Below are positions 10,125 to 22,894 of a DNA stretch of 64,000 bases, one piece after another; positions within the stretch are counted from its first letter, which is position 1, and each line of letters starts with the position of its first letter. The DNA comes from Symbiodinium kawagutii (lineage: Eukaryota; Sar; Dinophyceae; Suessiales; Symbiodiniaceae). The notes under the pieces were generated by a model. That model ran no database searches and was not told where the DNA came from. It was given only the letters and a program-made list of their open reading frames with translations. A program made the position numbers and the translations under genes. The stretch is from positions 946,593-1,010,592 of the forward strand of contig VSDK01001740.1 of NCBI GenBank assembly GCA_009767595.1, in the 5' to 3' direction.

Positions 10125-13100
10125 CACCTGGGATTCCATCCGTCTGAAGGGCCTGGGCGGTTACTCCATCTCCAATCCAGACTTGCGGACTGCTCTACGG
10201 ATCACAGGACAGGATGGGTCGGTGCAGATGAAGTACTGTGATGCCACTATGGGGTCAGCGACGCTTTCTTGGATCCTTGAAGTTCAGAATTGGTAGACTA
10301 GAAATTGATGAAATCTTAGTGTGACACTGCCTCACCAGCTGAAAGATGTCCCTGGTCCGTTGCTGGTATCCTTCAGCTTCCGCACTGAAGTTGGGTGGAC
10401 CTGTGCAGCGCGGGAGGATATGTCCTTCTGGGCTTGGCCGCCATTTGGGTCCTGGTGGTGATTTGCTGTCGCAGCTCAGCTTCGTCTCTGGGAGTGGGGC
10501 GATGTTTGAGACTATTCCCAGCTTTCGGAGGCCATCCAGAACTACAACGTACTACAACATACTATAACCATACAACATCAGCCATCGTACAAGATTTGAG
10601 ACTACAACATCATACAACCATACATCCAAATCAAGTCCCCAGCATCAAGCCCCTCTCATTGAACAGTACTGAATCGTGTCAAGGCGCACGTCATGAGGGG
10701 ACACATCACAGGCATTCTCGGTCCCCCAATGAAGCCCGTCCACAGCTGGTTGGTTTCCCCCCCATGGCTGCGCACCCATCATCCGTGAGGGCAGCCCTTG
10801 GACCCAAGGCAACCGCATTCGGCTGGCCATTGTCGATGCCTCAGTTCCAGGTGATCCATGGTGATCCATACTAAGACATCACCATGTGATATGATAAGAG
10901 TTTCTTGATCACGACTATGGCGATGTCTCATCGATTTGTTTGATCCATGCCATTTGCATCGCCAGCCATGGTTTCTTTGTCTCTACCGAGGCCGTCAATC
11001 AGGTGGCGGCGGAGTTTACAGCTACGCACCCTTACGTGTGGCTGGGCCACAGCAGATTTGGAAAGATGCCGATGCCAAGATCCTGCAGATAGCCGGGAGC
11101 ACTTTCGTGGGTAAAACAGATACCACTATGTACTATACTGCTATGGCATTTCAACCTCTCTTTTTTGCAGCTCCCTACTCAAGGTGCTGTATATAACTCA
11201 TCAGTTTTTGAGTTCACCAACCACTACCCACCATCATTCAAAAACAATAAACACTTGAAAGGTTCGAAGGGGTGCTAAGACCAGTATGCCCTCCTTAGTG
11301 TAGCACGGGGCGGCACAACTGCTGTTTGCTCCTTTCCTCGTCCCTTAGCCTGGCTGAGACACGCAGAGACTTGAACACCTTTTGGGTTGCTCACCTAATG
11401 TGTTGCCCACGAGAGATGCGGGCAATAGCTTTTGTTAATCTCCTGGTTCTTCGTGTGTGACGCGAGTTGCATCAGGATCCTGCTGCCATTGATCCAGATG
11501 ATTCTAAGCCTGGCCTATTTGGCCATTTGGGGCGTCATTGCTGGCATGATGATCACGGATATCCCTGCCGACTTCGTGCCGACCCAGGAGATTGCGCGGT
11601 TGGAAAGTGGAGAAGGATCATCATGCGAAAGTAGCGACAAATTTGTATCTGATTGTTTTCAAAGACTAAGATAAATCTAAACCATCCTAAACTTATCATA
11701 TAAGCGCTTAGCAGTCATCCCAAATATGGGTTCTTCCACAACCCATCCCAAATGTAGGTTTCGGTGCCGGCAGTTCCAAGCGCTTGTCCGTGTTCGCAGG
11801 CGATGAGCAAAGCACAGGCCGTGGCCACCAGTAACCGCAGCAGTCCTTGCGCTACCACTTGGCCTCCAGGCTGGGGGAACCAATGCCCTCAAGGGTGCAG
11901 GGACCGGTGACCTGGAGCCCCTGGCAATCCCATCCATTCAAACAGCTTGGGGCAGCACCGCGACCCTTGGAGGGAATGGCTGATGGGGAGGGAGAGAGAG
12001 AGAGAAACAGTTGCCTGGCGCTTGGCTAATTGAACACAATGATTTATTCAGTGGCTGGGAGAAGGTGAGGAATCCGGTATGAAAACAAGAAGGACACGGC
12101 ATCCCCCCTTTGCATCACCATATCTTGCCATACAGCGGCTCAATCATACCGTGGTTGCAGGCTTTGCTTATGAAGATGTCTCGGACTGCCAAGTGGACAA
12201 CACTACTGGCGAGGCTCTTTGAAGCTTGGCCAAGCTTGGCAGTTGCCCCCCTGTTGGAAGAGAATGGAATCGGTCCCTGCCTCGACGGTGGATGTTGACC
12301 GCTGACCTGCATTGAGGCTGGCATTGTGGAACGCCGCGCTTCGTGCTGGGTTATCGCTTTGCATTTGAAGCTTGGCAAGTGCAGTTGGTGGCATCAGTGG
12401 CATCCCACCCTGGGAGCAATGCAGATCTAACACAGCCAATGAAAGTCTCCACGGAGGTGAATTATAGTTTCACCATGCTGACTTTCACTTGTTCTGTCAG
12501 AGTTCATTGTGTGAAGTGCATGACCTGTCATACTTTTTGTTGTCTCGGGTAGATCTGACCCTAAAGATGATCAGTCGCATTCCTGGTGTCGAGGCATTCT
12601 TCTCGCTGCTCTGGCACAACGCTCTCTTGGCAGCGATTGGCCAATGCACCTTGCTTTCGCAGACAGGCTTACCCTATCAAGTTGGTTGCTTTAAGCTTTT
12701 TGATTTCCCAATCTTTGGGATTTGGGATGGTTGGTTGATTAACTGATATTTGTCCACAGGGGTGGTTCAACCATCAACCAGCTATTGACATACCCGCGGT
12801 TGATAGATAAATGTAGTGAAGGAAGTAGCGCAAGTCGAGTTGACTTCCCGGATTGATCAACCCCTGGGTGTTTGGGGACGAGTTTCTACCTGCCTTTCTC
12901 TGGCACTGGTGAGGGTGGGTCGGGCTAAAAAGTGTGTGGAGGGCATGGGGGATCTTCAGGAGGGTGGTTATTGTCTTAGAAACCTGTGATAAACCTATTT
13001 TTCTTTCAGCTATTCTTCAACCTTCTCCAGGCCTCAGAATTTCAATGTTTTTCCTGTACAGGAAAAAACTAGTTTTCTTTAGGTTGCCATGTCCACTTGT

Positions 13101-15023
13101 ACTTGTGTGTGTGTGGGTAACTTGGCCTGCAACCTACAAAGTGGTTCAAGAGAAAAGGGGAAAGACCATCAAAATCAAACCATCAAAAAAAGCATTGGGC
13201 CGAGCTTTGTTTAAATAAACAGGTTAAGTTGAGGGAAAGTAAGCCCCAGAGTGCAAGGAACATTTTTAGTTGTCATTAGATTTGTGTGTTTTTGTTTTGT
13301 TTGGTTCAGATTTTGTTAGGTTGTATTAGGATTATTCAGTTTTGTTTAGTAGTTGGTTCGTTGTGGTTGGGTTGGAGTGGGGGGGGGGGCGATAAGATTC
13401 TCATGGGAAAACCAGTGTAGGCAGTACATAAATGATGTCCAGTCTCAAAAATCAATGCTGATGTTTGGTTCAAGGAACGATATGGTCACCAAGGGTAAGG
13501 GCCGAGGAGAACCGTACTGAGACAGATATACCAGAAAATAAGCCCAAGTAGCAATCCACTTGGCCTCCAGCTCTACAACGGACCAGAGATAGATGAATCA
13601 GAGCAGATTTGCCAGGGAACTTTTTAGATGTTCTTAGGTTTTTTTTAGGTGGTTTAGGTGATTTTAGTTTTCTTAGATTTCTATACGTTACTTTGGGTTT
13701 GTTGAGTTAGCTACCCAAATCAGAGCGAAGAATACCTGAAACAAAAAGCTTGCTAAAGGGTTCCTATGATATTGGAAGCACATGCAGACCTACAGTACAG
13801 CTTTGTCAAAAATGGCAACACATGGTGATAACATCATGTGTCATGAGTCATTTTGTCAACCAGTTCTATCGTTGCTCACCACGCTTGATTTCATTCGGTC
13901 TGTAGCCAGTATATTACGTTTTCAAGAATGGGTTTCTTAATGATCAATTGATAATAAACCGTATAGGAAGTGTGTCAGTTTGCTGCTAGTGAATGATGGT
14001 GCTACACAGATTAATGATAGTTGCTTACTTTCCAGAGCACAATAAACCCGTCAATGATGACTTAGCCACAGTAAATGACGACTTAGCCACAGTTGTTGCT
14101 TAACATGCCAGTTGATCAATGCTTAGTTGACAAGCCAACTTATCACTATCTATATATATTTATACAAGTATAGTTTGATATGTTTGACAATGATGTCAAT
14201 GGTAACTTAACAAGTCAACTTTTGGTTTGACAATGCTATCTGGATGGCTTATACCCACGAATTCTTAGGTTTTTGTTGTGTTTTTGGGATATGATTGATT
14301 TACCATTAATAACCACTAAAAACCATATATTTTTAGCAAGGGATCGACCATAAGCCACCAAGCTATTCGTTGTTCAATGACGGCTGTTAAGCTTCGATCA
14401 GCAGCTCCGAGATCCCATGGCCTGCCAGGCATCGTTGCAGGCGCTGTGGCTACCTGGTTCTTCACGGAGATGCGTCGAAAGGCTCCGTGGGTTCGCTGTG
14501 GTCCTTGGGAGCGCCCGGAGCACCCGTAAAAACAGCTGCTGCGAGATCCATTTCGTCATAAACCGCCACGATTTTGAGCATAGATAGCTGGCGATTTACG
14601 ATTTAGCAAGGTTGAGAATGGTTAAAACATGGTTGATAATGCTCACAAATGATTCTACTCTTTTCCAGTGAGGTTTCCCCAAAGGGGCAGCTATAGAGTA
14701 TCATTGACGGCTTCCTGTTGCTCGGAGCTCTAGCAGATTGCAGATTCGATGGTAGCAGCTGCCGAAAATGCTGCCTTTGTCACAGGCGCTGCAACCAGTC
14801 TTCTGCAGGGCGACGGTGAATGCAGTATTTTGGTCGCTTGGCTCAAGTGATCAGTCTACAAGCCATACATCGTTGTCAAAGACAAACGCCACACGGCAAG
14901 ACGGACCTGGTAGGAACCGACCTCCTTCCATGTTCGAAGGTGTTTGATATTGGCTGAAATCATTTTGAGATGCTCGACATAATCCTTTCCAGCCCGAAGG
15001 TGATTGTCATGTTTTTGGTTGCG

Positions 15024-15076
<53 letters not shown>

Positions 15077-17683
15077 GCTTTACACGGTAACCATACGTAA
15101 TTATCCTTCAGTTTTTAACTGTAGAAATCATCCTCGAGCAAATTCACGTGGTTGCCCGACCAGAAGTGTCAAGCAGGCAGCTCCTGCACAAAAAAATATT
15201 GTTTTAAGCTCGCCATGGTATATTTAAGTAACTATGCCACATTTTAGTCTTTGCATGTTTTTGCTCAATGGTTCTTGCTGAATCTGAGGCATTTTGGATC
15301 ACTGGCATTCGGATCCCTCATTCTGGCTGTAGATGCTCGGCAGTCAAACTTGGGTGGCAAAGTTCTATAACATGGCAAGCCCCAGGGCCCTGGTTGCCTA
15401 GCAGATGATGAGCAGAAGAGGCAACAGATGATCCATCAACCCGGGGGAAAGATGGGCTAAGAACTTGCCGTTTGAATCTCACCCTCTCGGACCCTCTCGG
15501 ACCCGCTTGGACCCTCTTGGACCCTCTTGGACCCTCTTGGACCCTCTTGGGCCCTCAGGTGCAATTTCTCAAGTGGCTTATGCGCCTCTCAGCCGCAAAA
15601 GGTGAATGGCAGCTGTTAAGGCAGGGGCATTCGTTTCGCATATCCTGTGTCAGCCATAGATGGCCGCTAAGGTTTCTTAGCGAAACAGGCAAAGGTTCGC
15701 AAGAACCGGGTGCTGCAACTCATTTTCAAAGCTTTGGCGTGCTGCCTTTGGTGCTTTGAGTACCTTGCCAGCAAAACATGGTGCACGAGGTGGATTTATT
15801 TGGCATCATTAGATGTGATGTGCAAAGTCTATGATTATCAGAGGTGGTCGAAACCACCAACAGCGAAATAGCGACCAGTGCAGCTGACGGGTTGCATTCT
15901 TCGAGAGATAGTAGGAATTTGGTCCTTCTTCAATGAACGGCATTTCTTCATATTTCTTCAACATCATCAATTAATGTGAGATCCACATCAATAAAGCGCC
16001 TTACTTGATGTTAAATCACCGGCTATTTAAGATCAACACTTGGGGTGGCTTATGGATCTGGGGATCTACCACCTTTGTCCAGCTGTCCTTCGGTCGCCAG
16101 GTGTTAACCTTCATGATCAACTACACTCTGAAGTTCCAAATGCAGTGGGAAATCCACCATGTGGAGCTAGTTTGCCTATAAAATACTGTGCTTTAATATG
16201 TGCTTTTTGATTTTCAGGTTGGTTCACCAGTCATCAACTGCTTCCGAGCTCGGAACCAAGGAAGTGTCTCAAGTTTTTGAACAAGCCTCTCGTCTTCGAT
16301 GAGCTTCGTTGGTGAGTCTTTCAACGGCTCAAAGTTTGATCATTGGGCAACTTGAAGCTGTGACTCAGGGTTTCGATGAGAGCTGAAACCGTTGGAGTTT
16401 ACCAAGTCCCAAGGTGTCCAGGCCAACGGGCGGCTGTGCCACCAAGGAATGCGTATATTCAGGTGGCAATCAAAGGAACCAACTTTTGCACATCAGCACC
16501 TTGGCGGCAGACAGGTTGGTGCCCGGCATTCGGAATCCCATTGGCACGTTCGTACGGTCATTTCCAGCACCGGGATTCAAAGACACACACACAGACACAT
16601 GACAACTCGTTCATTGTCGTTCGGGTTTAAGGATTTCCATGGATGTCTTATTTGTTATATCTATATACTGTTTAGTTTAATGAAATTTCATGAGTTGCAA
16701 CTAAGCGTTCGCTGAGAGTGCGCAATTTGGAAGGCCTTTTCTTTGGATGGGAGATGCGCCTCCCAGCTGCGCCGAGGCCCAAAATGCCTTCTTTCTGATT
16801 CTTCGGAACATCCTCCGCTTCGGTGCCCTTGCAATGCTGGGTTCCTTGCTCTATTTCATAGGCGCGGGAGGTGCATGAGAGGTGCATGAGAGGTGTATGA
16901 GAGGTGCATGAGGTCGCCCACAGGTTGAGAAACCCACGGGCTCGGCTGTGGGAAAGGCAACTTGGTATGAAGAAGGTGGGCATCAATGACCAGAAATTGA
17001 ATTTGTGAAGATAAGAGATAAAAATATATAATATGGTTTTGATCAGAAATTGAAGTTGTGAATGGCAGCAAGCCTTGGAGATGACTTATGGCCCTGTTCT
17101 TGCTCTGCCTTCATGCCGCACATGGCAATTTGACATGGCTTGAAATACATCAGCTGCGATGAGCTGTGCTTGATATTTTGCCCCATGACTTCGCTCAGCC
17201 AAAGGGATGGCGTTGCAGGTGTCCTGGTGATATCTGGCGCAACTGGCGTGGGAGGCTACTACATTCTTAAAGCGCTTCATCCACAAATCAGTCTCTTGAT
17301 GTTGCACTGGTCATATTCGCGAATAGCTGAGGGTCATGCAGCAATCCAATCCACACGAAACTCAGAAAATGACAGTGCACCTAGAGATCAAGCATGCTAC
17401 AGGGGAATGAATGAAATTGAATAAGTTGGAGGTCGGATGTGTTGAATCATGTTGAATCCAAGATCCCATCGTGCCGACCATCCTGTACGTCATCCTCGGC
17501 TATTTGATTGGCCGCCTCTTCTTAACCGTTTTCGGCCTGGCTTGCGACACTTCACTTCAGTGCTTCATCATGTCCGAGGACGGAACGGTCACAGAGATGA
17601 CCTGCATCAGCAGCAAGGAAAAAACTACATCTCGCGGCATCTCTTGGGATATATGGGGTGCATCAGTCTCCAACAAAAACTGA
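10125..17683 (+). CDS. choline transporter-like protein (CTL/SLC44 family), 12 exons
   Basis: CTL proteins are multi-pass carriers of choline and ethanolamine. Exons: 10125-10253, 10409-10498, 11476-11606, 12553-12666, 14429-14490, 15248-15328, 15559-15601, 16218-16284, 16447-16495, 16777-16861, 17219-17290, 17463-17683 (TGA). All eleven junctions keep phase. Family landmarks in order: membrane segments GGYVLLGLAAIWVLVV and ILLPLIQMILSLAYLAIW; LLAAIGQCTL, then AGAVATWFF; RHFGSLAFGSLILA joined to VQFLKWLMR; CLKFLNK joined to NAYIQVAIKGTNFCTS, joined to AQNAFFLILRN; and near the C-terminus PTILYVILGYLIGRLF with ACDTSLQCFI. These match the conserved second half of SLC44 proteins closely. Five introns start with GC, six with GT. 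The true N-terminus is not found. The first exon (TWDSIRLKGLGGYSISNPDL) is assigned by phase only. The boundary at 14490 could instead be a GC site at 14482. Confidence 0.85.
14748..14808 (+). CDS. coding-like segment inside a transporter intron
   Basis: After acceptor ATTGCAG the frame reads SMVAAAENAAFVTGAATSLL with coding-type codons. It falls between transporter exons that already join in phase, so it would be an alternative exon, a relic or chance. Confidence 0.2.
15027..15076. repeat. (CAT)n microsatellite
   Basis: About 16 uninterrupted ATC/CAT triplets in a transporter intron. They produce the poly-His and poly-Met frames on the two strands. Confidence 0.9.
15478..15556. repeat. 10-bp minisatellite next to a splice acceptor
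   Basis: Eight copies of GGACCCTCTT (with CTCGG/CGCTT variants) end at GGGCCCTCAG, the acceptor of the transporter exon at 15559. The repeat supplies the pyrimidine-rich tract of that acceptor. Confidence 0.85.
16864..16914. repeat. 11-bp tandem repeat
   Basis: Four copies of AGGTGCATGAG (one with T for C) start just after the GC donor of the transporter exon ending at 16861. Confidence 0.8.
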
Positions 17684-18350
17684 ACAGTTCCCCGATCATT
17701 GGCACATATTAGATCCACATAGATCCATATGATCAAATCCACGAATATAGATCCACAAATAGCTCACCTGAGACAACTTAGCACAACTTCGCACCTGACT
17801 CAACTGCTCCCACAGCTAACCAGAGCTGCTGGTGGCACCCAGGGTGGCACCGGCCCCAGGAGATGCGACAGCGGGGTGACTTTGTCCCTTCTGCGCTGCA
17901 ATCGCTGATGGAGAAGCAGGACTTGGGAACCTCGGCGGAAAGAGGAACCGGATGCAACTCGTGGCATTCGCTAAGGGCTGCAACTGACAGGAACCGGATG
18001 CAATGTTAGTCATGGTGATCCAACTGTCAGTAAATGAACTAGTTGGTAATCTACGTAATTAACTTAGGGCAAATTAGTTCGTTACTAAGTATCCGATGTT
18101 AACAATACTAACATTTACTAAGGGGTCAGGCATTGGTTAGTAAATGTTAGCATCACAATGCTAATACTATTAGGAACGAGGCAAAAAAAACAAGGACTTG
18201 GGAACCTTGTTTAGGGAGCCTTTGTGATGAATTGATATAGTCAGTAATTGATGGTGAAACCCAAGTGAGAGAGAATCGATTCTGACATCATAACATGGCA
18301 GGGCAAACCAAGTAACCAAGGAAATGGGCAATGGTGAATGGAAACCAACC
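17684..18350. other. no gene recognised (transporter 3' flank)
   Basis: 3' flank of the transporter. Contains a degenerate TTAGTxxxTxACTAAxATT repeat area at 18030-18180 and no convincing exon. No AATAAA-type signal was relied on. Confidence 0.4.
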
Positions 18351-18352
18351 CA

Positions 18353-18513
18353 GCGACTTAGCCGGGGATGACGAGGGCATGGTCGCGGTGGCTCTCAACG
18401 GGACGAAATACAAAGGGTTTACCAGGGGACTCCTGTTGTGGGAGCAGACTGCTCAGCTTAAGAGCCTTTTAAAGAGTTCTTCAGTGGATGGGAGTTGTGA
18501 AACGAGTGAGTGA
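18353..18513 (+). CDS. candidate exon, unknown
   Basis: After CCCAG the frame reads DLAGDDEGMVAVALNGTKYK, then GFTRGLLLWEQTAQLKSLLK, to a TGA at 18511. It has coding-like third positions early on. The 3' half may be past a splice donor. Unknown function. Confidence 0.3.
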
Positions 18514-18965
18514 GGAAACCTTGAGAGCGACGGGAGTGACGAGTTGGTCTGACTTTTTGTATGCACAAATGCTTTGAACACAAACCTGCAGATGAAACGT
18601 TATGAAACAATATTGCGAACATCTCACGGCAAGGGTCTTAGACAAATCCCGAACACTCATTTGTACCACCACAACCCCCGCGAAAGCATTGCAGACATGC
18701 TCAGCTCCTCCAAGACTACTATGCCCTTGAAAGAAACATGACAAGGATTCTTCCGAGATATGAATCAAGCGCACTGGTTTTAAGTAGAAAACTGATCTCA
18801 AAAGTCAGCCTCTTTGAAATCCAATCCTGTCATTCCCATACCATTGGCCAATTTTTGGAATAGCAGAAACTGAATTCGTAGCTGTGTGATTGAGTTGCCT
18901 AATAGTATGTTGGCTAATATAGGTTGGCTTATTTTGAGTTGACCAATAGTTTGTGATTGACCATC

Positions 18966-19080
18966 TCAAATGGGCGTTTCTCAAAATAGTGGACCCGATG
19001 GGACCCCATAATCATCCAGTAGTAAGCCATTTTAGTGATAAACCATCCATTTTTGGGTACCCCTGTGGCTTGAGAAACCA
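18966..19080. mobile_element. short inverted-repeat element, family A
   Basis: Left end ATGGGCGTTTCTCAAAATAG, right end GGCTTGAGAAACCA. Internal CCAxxxATAATCATCC and TAAACCATCCATTTTTGG are shared with the copies at 26.77 and 34.45 kb. About 115 bp, no ORF. Confidence 0.6.
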
Positions 19081-19220
19081 ACAAATAGCTTGTGAATTCC
19101 TAGCTTGAGGCTCGTTGCAAGATCCCAGCCCAGGTGGGGAGCAACAGAATGGCAAGTGCTGCTGCTAAGGCAGGAGGAAGAAGTGGCAACACTTCGAAAC
19201 GTGCATTCGGGGTGGGTTGA

Positions 19221-19341
19221 TGTGGCTATGGGTCAATATTAACCAAACAACTAATGGGTAATTTCCACCAACAATAGTAGGGAAACAATGGTTAACAGTG
19301 GGAACCAGGGGTACGGGGTTCTGACCCACAGCCATGTGGGT
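19221..19341. mobile_element. short inverted-repeat element, family B
   Basis: Left end ATGTGGCTATGGGTCAATAT and right end TTCTGACCCACAGCCATGTG are inverted copies (about 13 of 16 positions). The interior has AACTAATGGG, ATAGTAGGGAAAC and AGGGGTACGGGG. The same left, internal and right blocks recur at 40.36-40.59 kb. About 120 bp, no ORF. Confidence 0.6.
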
Positions 19342-19939
19342 TAGTAGCCAACTTGATGACTAAGCATTGATATTCATGACCAATGCACATGGCCCGTCAT
19401 AAACCATGTCACAGTTGCAGAGCTGTCTCAATGCTTGTCGATGAACTTTCAGTGTTGAGAAAATTGATTATTAATTGGGTCACCTACTATTGGTTACCAT
19501 GAACGATGTGATGATAACCACGGACAAGGACAAACTGTATTTACAGGGAACCAGAAACAGTAGGCAGACATACCGATCCATGGTGTATACTTGGTTGGCT
19601 TCAACAATTACAGCAATGGTTCACCACGGTCGGCCCATGGCATCACAGGCCGGTAGTGGCCACCATCCTGCAACGTCATCACTTGCCGATGAGGTCAACA
19701 GCTGCCTTCCTTAGCTCCAAGAGCAAGTGCACAGTCCTTTTGCGGTTCGTCAACGCAAAGATTGGGGGTTGCTGAACAGAGGCCGCCTCACAATAAATTT
19801 CGACGATGCCAATTCAAGCTGTGCTTGGACAGCCAGGGTCGTGTCAAATGAACCTGGCCCATAATTGCGCCCTGGGCGTCAGATTGTACAGAATCTTATT
19901 CATCTGAGAGACTTTCTTTTTGGGTCACTCACTTAGCAG

Positions 19940-20087
19940 GCGCTCTGCTTCCAAGATCGAGTTGACAAAACGGCCAAGCCCTGCACTTGGAAGCTGCAAG
20001 CTGACGGCACCCTGGTGATTCTCAAGGGATGATGGTCTCCCTGGGCGGCAGTAACAGCCGGGCCAACTGGTGGGCAGAGCTGGTTGA
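19940..20087 (+). CDS. possible bulb-lectin-like exon, disrupted
   Basis: After acceptor CTTAGCAG the frame reads FQDRVDKTAKPCTWKLQADG, then TLVILKG to a TGA. The pattern W-x-L-x-x-DG-x-LV resembles a bulb-type (B_lectin) repeat. One base out of frame it continues SNSRANWWAEL, which would match the lectin strand that follows. Either a frameshift or a missed splice separates them. Resemblance only. Confidence 0.25.
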
Positions 20088-20089
20088 CA

Positions 20090-21410
20090 TGGTGACATGG
20101 CCATGCCTCGTTTGACATCGTGAGTAACTATTCTTTGAACATGGCCATTGCACCATGGATGCTCTCCATCATGCAGCAGTGGTGGAGGTGAATCTGGATG
20201 TTTCTTTTTTGGCATGACAAGGTTGACTCAGAGTTGAGGCGTAACGGTCCACTAGTATAGCCGGTAGGGATCGATAGGGTGCACAGGCTACTCATAGATG
20301 CCCTGCAGACCAATCGCTTCACTAGGTATGAAACCTCCCAGCAGGTGGCAGCGCCGCTTTGTGGTTTCTAGCTACGGCAACCCATGGGTATGGGATATGA
20401 TCTTATGGCGTTGTAGATCGTAGACAAGACTTCCTCAGCATCTCACGGTGGAGAGCGTTGTACCTTCTCTCACCAAGTGGGATCACCGGTGGCTGTGGCT
20501 CGACAGACCAGGGCTGGCTACTGGGTGCACGTGATTGCACGCGTGTCTCCACGTGTGACCAATCACTCGGGAGGCACCCGGTCTGACTTAGCTGAAAAGT
20601 TGCTTAAATCCTTGGCGTAACTCTCATCGTGGCAAACAACAAGCATTGAACCATATTGAACCAATCAAGCTCAAGGCATTTGTTTGTGAAAAACATTTGT
20701 CAGTGAAACATTTGCCACAGCATACGAACGCCTGAGTCCAGGCCCAGTGATCGATTTAGCTCACTTCAATCCAGCAATCGACCCATGGCGCCACCAAAAA
20801 GAAGAGCCATGGCTGTGAAGGACGGATGCAAGCGGGGGGAAGCAATATGTGCTACACCTAAGAAATCCTGAAGTGTTGAATGCTTCAAATCCATTCAAAT
20901 CCTACATGCTTATGACCTACATTGACCTACTATCAACTAATGTTACCATGCTCCACCCCTTGGAAGGTGTTTTTTTGTGCCACTTTCATGATCTTACAGG
21001 TTGGTGCGGGCCCCGCCATGGCAGGAGCGCCTCCCTAGATCCCTGCTTCTGTTAGTTGAAACTTGGTGGCACTTCTGTGTTCTTGTTGTTGTCCCTGTTA
21101 TCTTGTGGTATGTTGCATATTTGGACGTGAACCTATTCTTGTTGATGTAGCGCTGTTGCTTCTTTTGGCTTGTGGTTGTCGTTGCTGTCGGTTTTGGTGG
21201 CGTGTTTGCTGGTGTCACATGCTTGGATTCAAGTCGCGGCAGAAACAAATGATACCGTAATTCCATTATATTAGCCGTCGCAGCAGTCGCGAGATGTTAT
21301 GTTGATGCTCCAATTGAACAGGAAATTGCTTTGATCCAGCCTTGCCTGCACTATATGTCATTTTAGTTCCAATGCTGAAGCGGAAGCAGTCCTCGTTTTC
21401 TGTTGCAGCA
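20090..21410. other. no gene recognised
   Basis: AT-rich, mixed open frames without consistent splice signals. A cysteine/leucine-rich plus frame at 21063-21260 is composition-driven (TTGTTG and GTTGC words). Confidence 0.4.
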
Positions 21411-21414
21411 TTGT

Positions 21415-22094
21415 TCAGGCCATCCTGCTGCAGACGAGGGCAGAGGCCGCCCTTGCTGTTGGCGTGTTGGGGTGTTGCTCCGAGAGATAGGGTAACATTG
21501 GCTACCTGATGCACCGAGCTTCGCGACTGGATGAAAAGCAAACGCATGCAAACGCTATCGCTCACACCTGCTGCCCTAGGGCTCAAGGAATAAGTCGAAC
21601 ACCTGTTGATGCTTTACCTTTCGGAGCAGTTTGAGCACAATACAGCGATTCTCCACCAACTGCTGCTCGAAATTTGGGCTTTCTCGATGAAATACCCGGT
21701 TCAAAGATGATCATTGAGGTTACCTGAGCAGCTCGCTGTCAGGATGACATACGGGCCGGGACTTCGTTGCCGGAGAGCATGCTGGGAATCTCAGCGTTTG
21801 GGTTCTGGGTGCTGTGTTTCCTTGAGCTTTGAAGAACCTTGAACCTCAATGATTTGGAGTAGGAAGCTTTCAGGATCACTTGCGATGACTTGAAATGCTA
21901 TGCCTAGCAAATGATCCATAAACAGGCCTCTTCCTGAGATTGCCTATGGCAAGGCACCTTGAGCTCGTACAGCATTTTGACACATGTCAAGAGTTGGTTC
22001 CAAAGCACCTGAGCACGCGTTGCAATGATTTCCCAGGGCCTCCTCCCGGATAGCAGGTTCATCCTTGGGGAGATGAGCGTCAATTGGGGCGACG
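21415..22094 (-). CDS. unrecognised protein, five exons
   Basis: On the minus strand five exons join in phase, all with GT-AG introns: 22094-22009, 21826-21724, 21678-21618, 21554-21506 and 21455-21415 (TGA). The peptide runs VAPIDAHLPKDEPAIREEAL...ACS, then AQGNTAPRTQTLRFPACSPA, SPNFEQQLVENRCIVLKLLR, LHAFAFHPVAKLGAS, and ARAASALVCSRMA at the end. All exons show coding-type third positions, and the introns are 51-182 nt. The last two exons have an alternative reading (a longer open frame through the same bases), so the C-terminus is less sure. Upstream exons are not found. No family recognised; FEQQLVENRCIVLKLLRK looks like a helix. Confidence 0.45.
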
Positions 22095-22420
22095 CTTCAT
22101 GTTAAAGCTAAGGTAAACTTTGTAAGTGCAAAACATGTACCAGTTGGTCATAGTTCGTTTGTTCATGGCTTACGCCCCAACTTTGTTGAATTACCACACC
22201 CTGGTCTATAACAATCCAGTACTACCACTTTTTTTCAGTTGTGGCAATATATTGATATGCTTAATTGCCATAGCTAGTGATAAACCCAATAACATAGCCT
22301 GACCTCTTTGAGAAGCCAATGAAAAAAACGAATCCCTGGTACAACCATAAGAACCAATTAGTCACACTGAGTGATTGACAACAAGAAGCTAGGAGAGCCA
22401 ATTCCAGTCACTTTTTTCAG

Positions 22421-22508
22421 GCTGCTTCCGATGGCACCCCATTGTCCGAGGCAGCAAGTTGAGGCGGCATCCCAGGAACTGGTTCTGCAGAGGAAGATGG
22501 ACCAATAG
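22421..22508 (+). CDS. terminal exon, unknown
   Basis: Strong acceptor (CTTTTTTCAG) then 28 codons to TAG: LLPMAPHCPRQQVEAASQEL, then VLQRKMDQ, a charged helical tail. Upstream exons not identified. Confidence 0.4.
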
Positions 22509-22894
22509 ATTACCAAAATCGGTTGGAACAACCTAATTGGGGATGCCACTTTTTTTTCTCAAATCATCAGTCAAAACAAGGATACGGATCAATAGGTGAG
22601 ACAAACCAGCAGGTGAATCTTCATGTTTACTAACGACTTACTAAGTGAAGTGGGATGATCATCCAAGTAGATCACCGAACAAGTTGATCACCTACAGTTA
22701 TGCACCGTGCAAGGAATGGTATAGCAAGAAGACCGTGGAATGTGATCACCGCTTGGAACATTTTGGACCGACATATTCTAGAATATCTTGGAACATGGAA
22801 CCTCAACCGCTGGGTGTTGGATGATATGCCCCTGCCGAACGAAATAGATTCATGACTGTCATGTGGTCATGGCTCGTCGTCGCTGTGCTGTTAG

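Noticed and set aside
14660..14745. Possible transporter exon DGFLLLGALA
   Set aside because: It needs a frameshift and lacks splice sites; the exon at 15248-15328 carries the expected HFGSLAFGSLILA in phase.
16496..16630. Apparent frameshift in the transporter after NFCTS (out-of-frame RNPIGTF)
   Set aside because: A GC donor at 16496 and an in-phase exon at 16777 (AQNAFFLILRN) give a much better SLC44 match, so no frameshift is needed.
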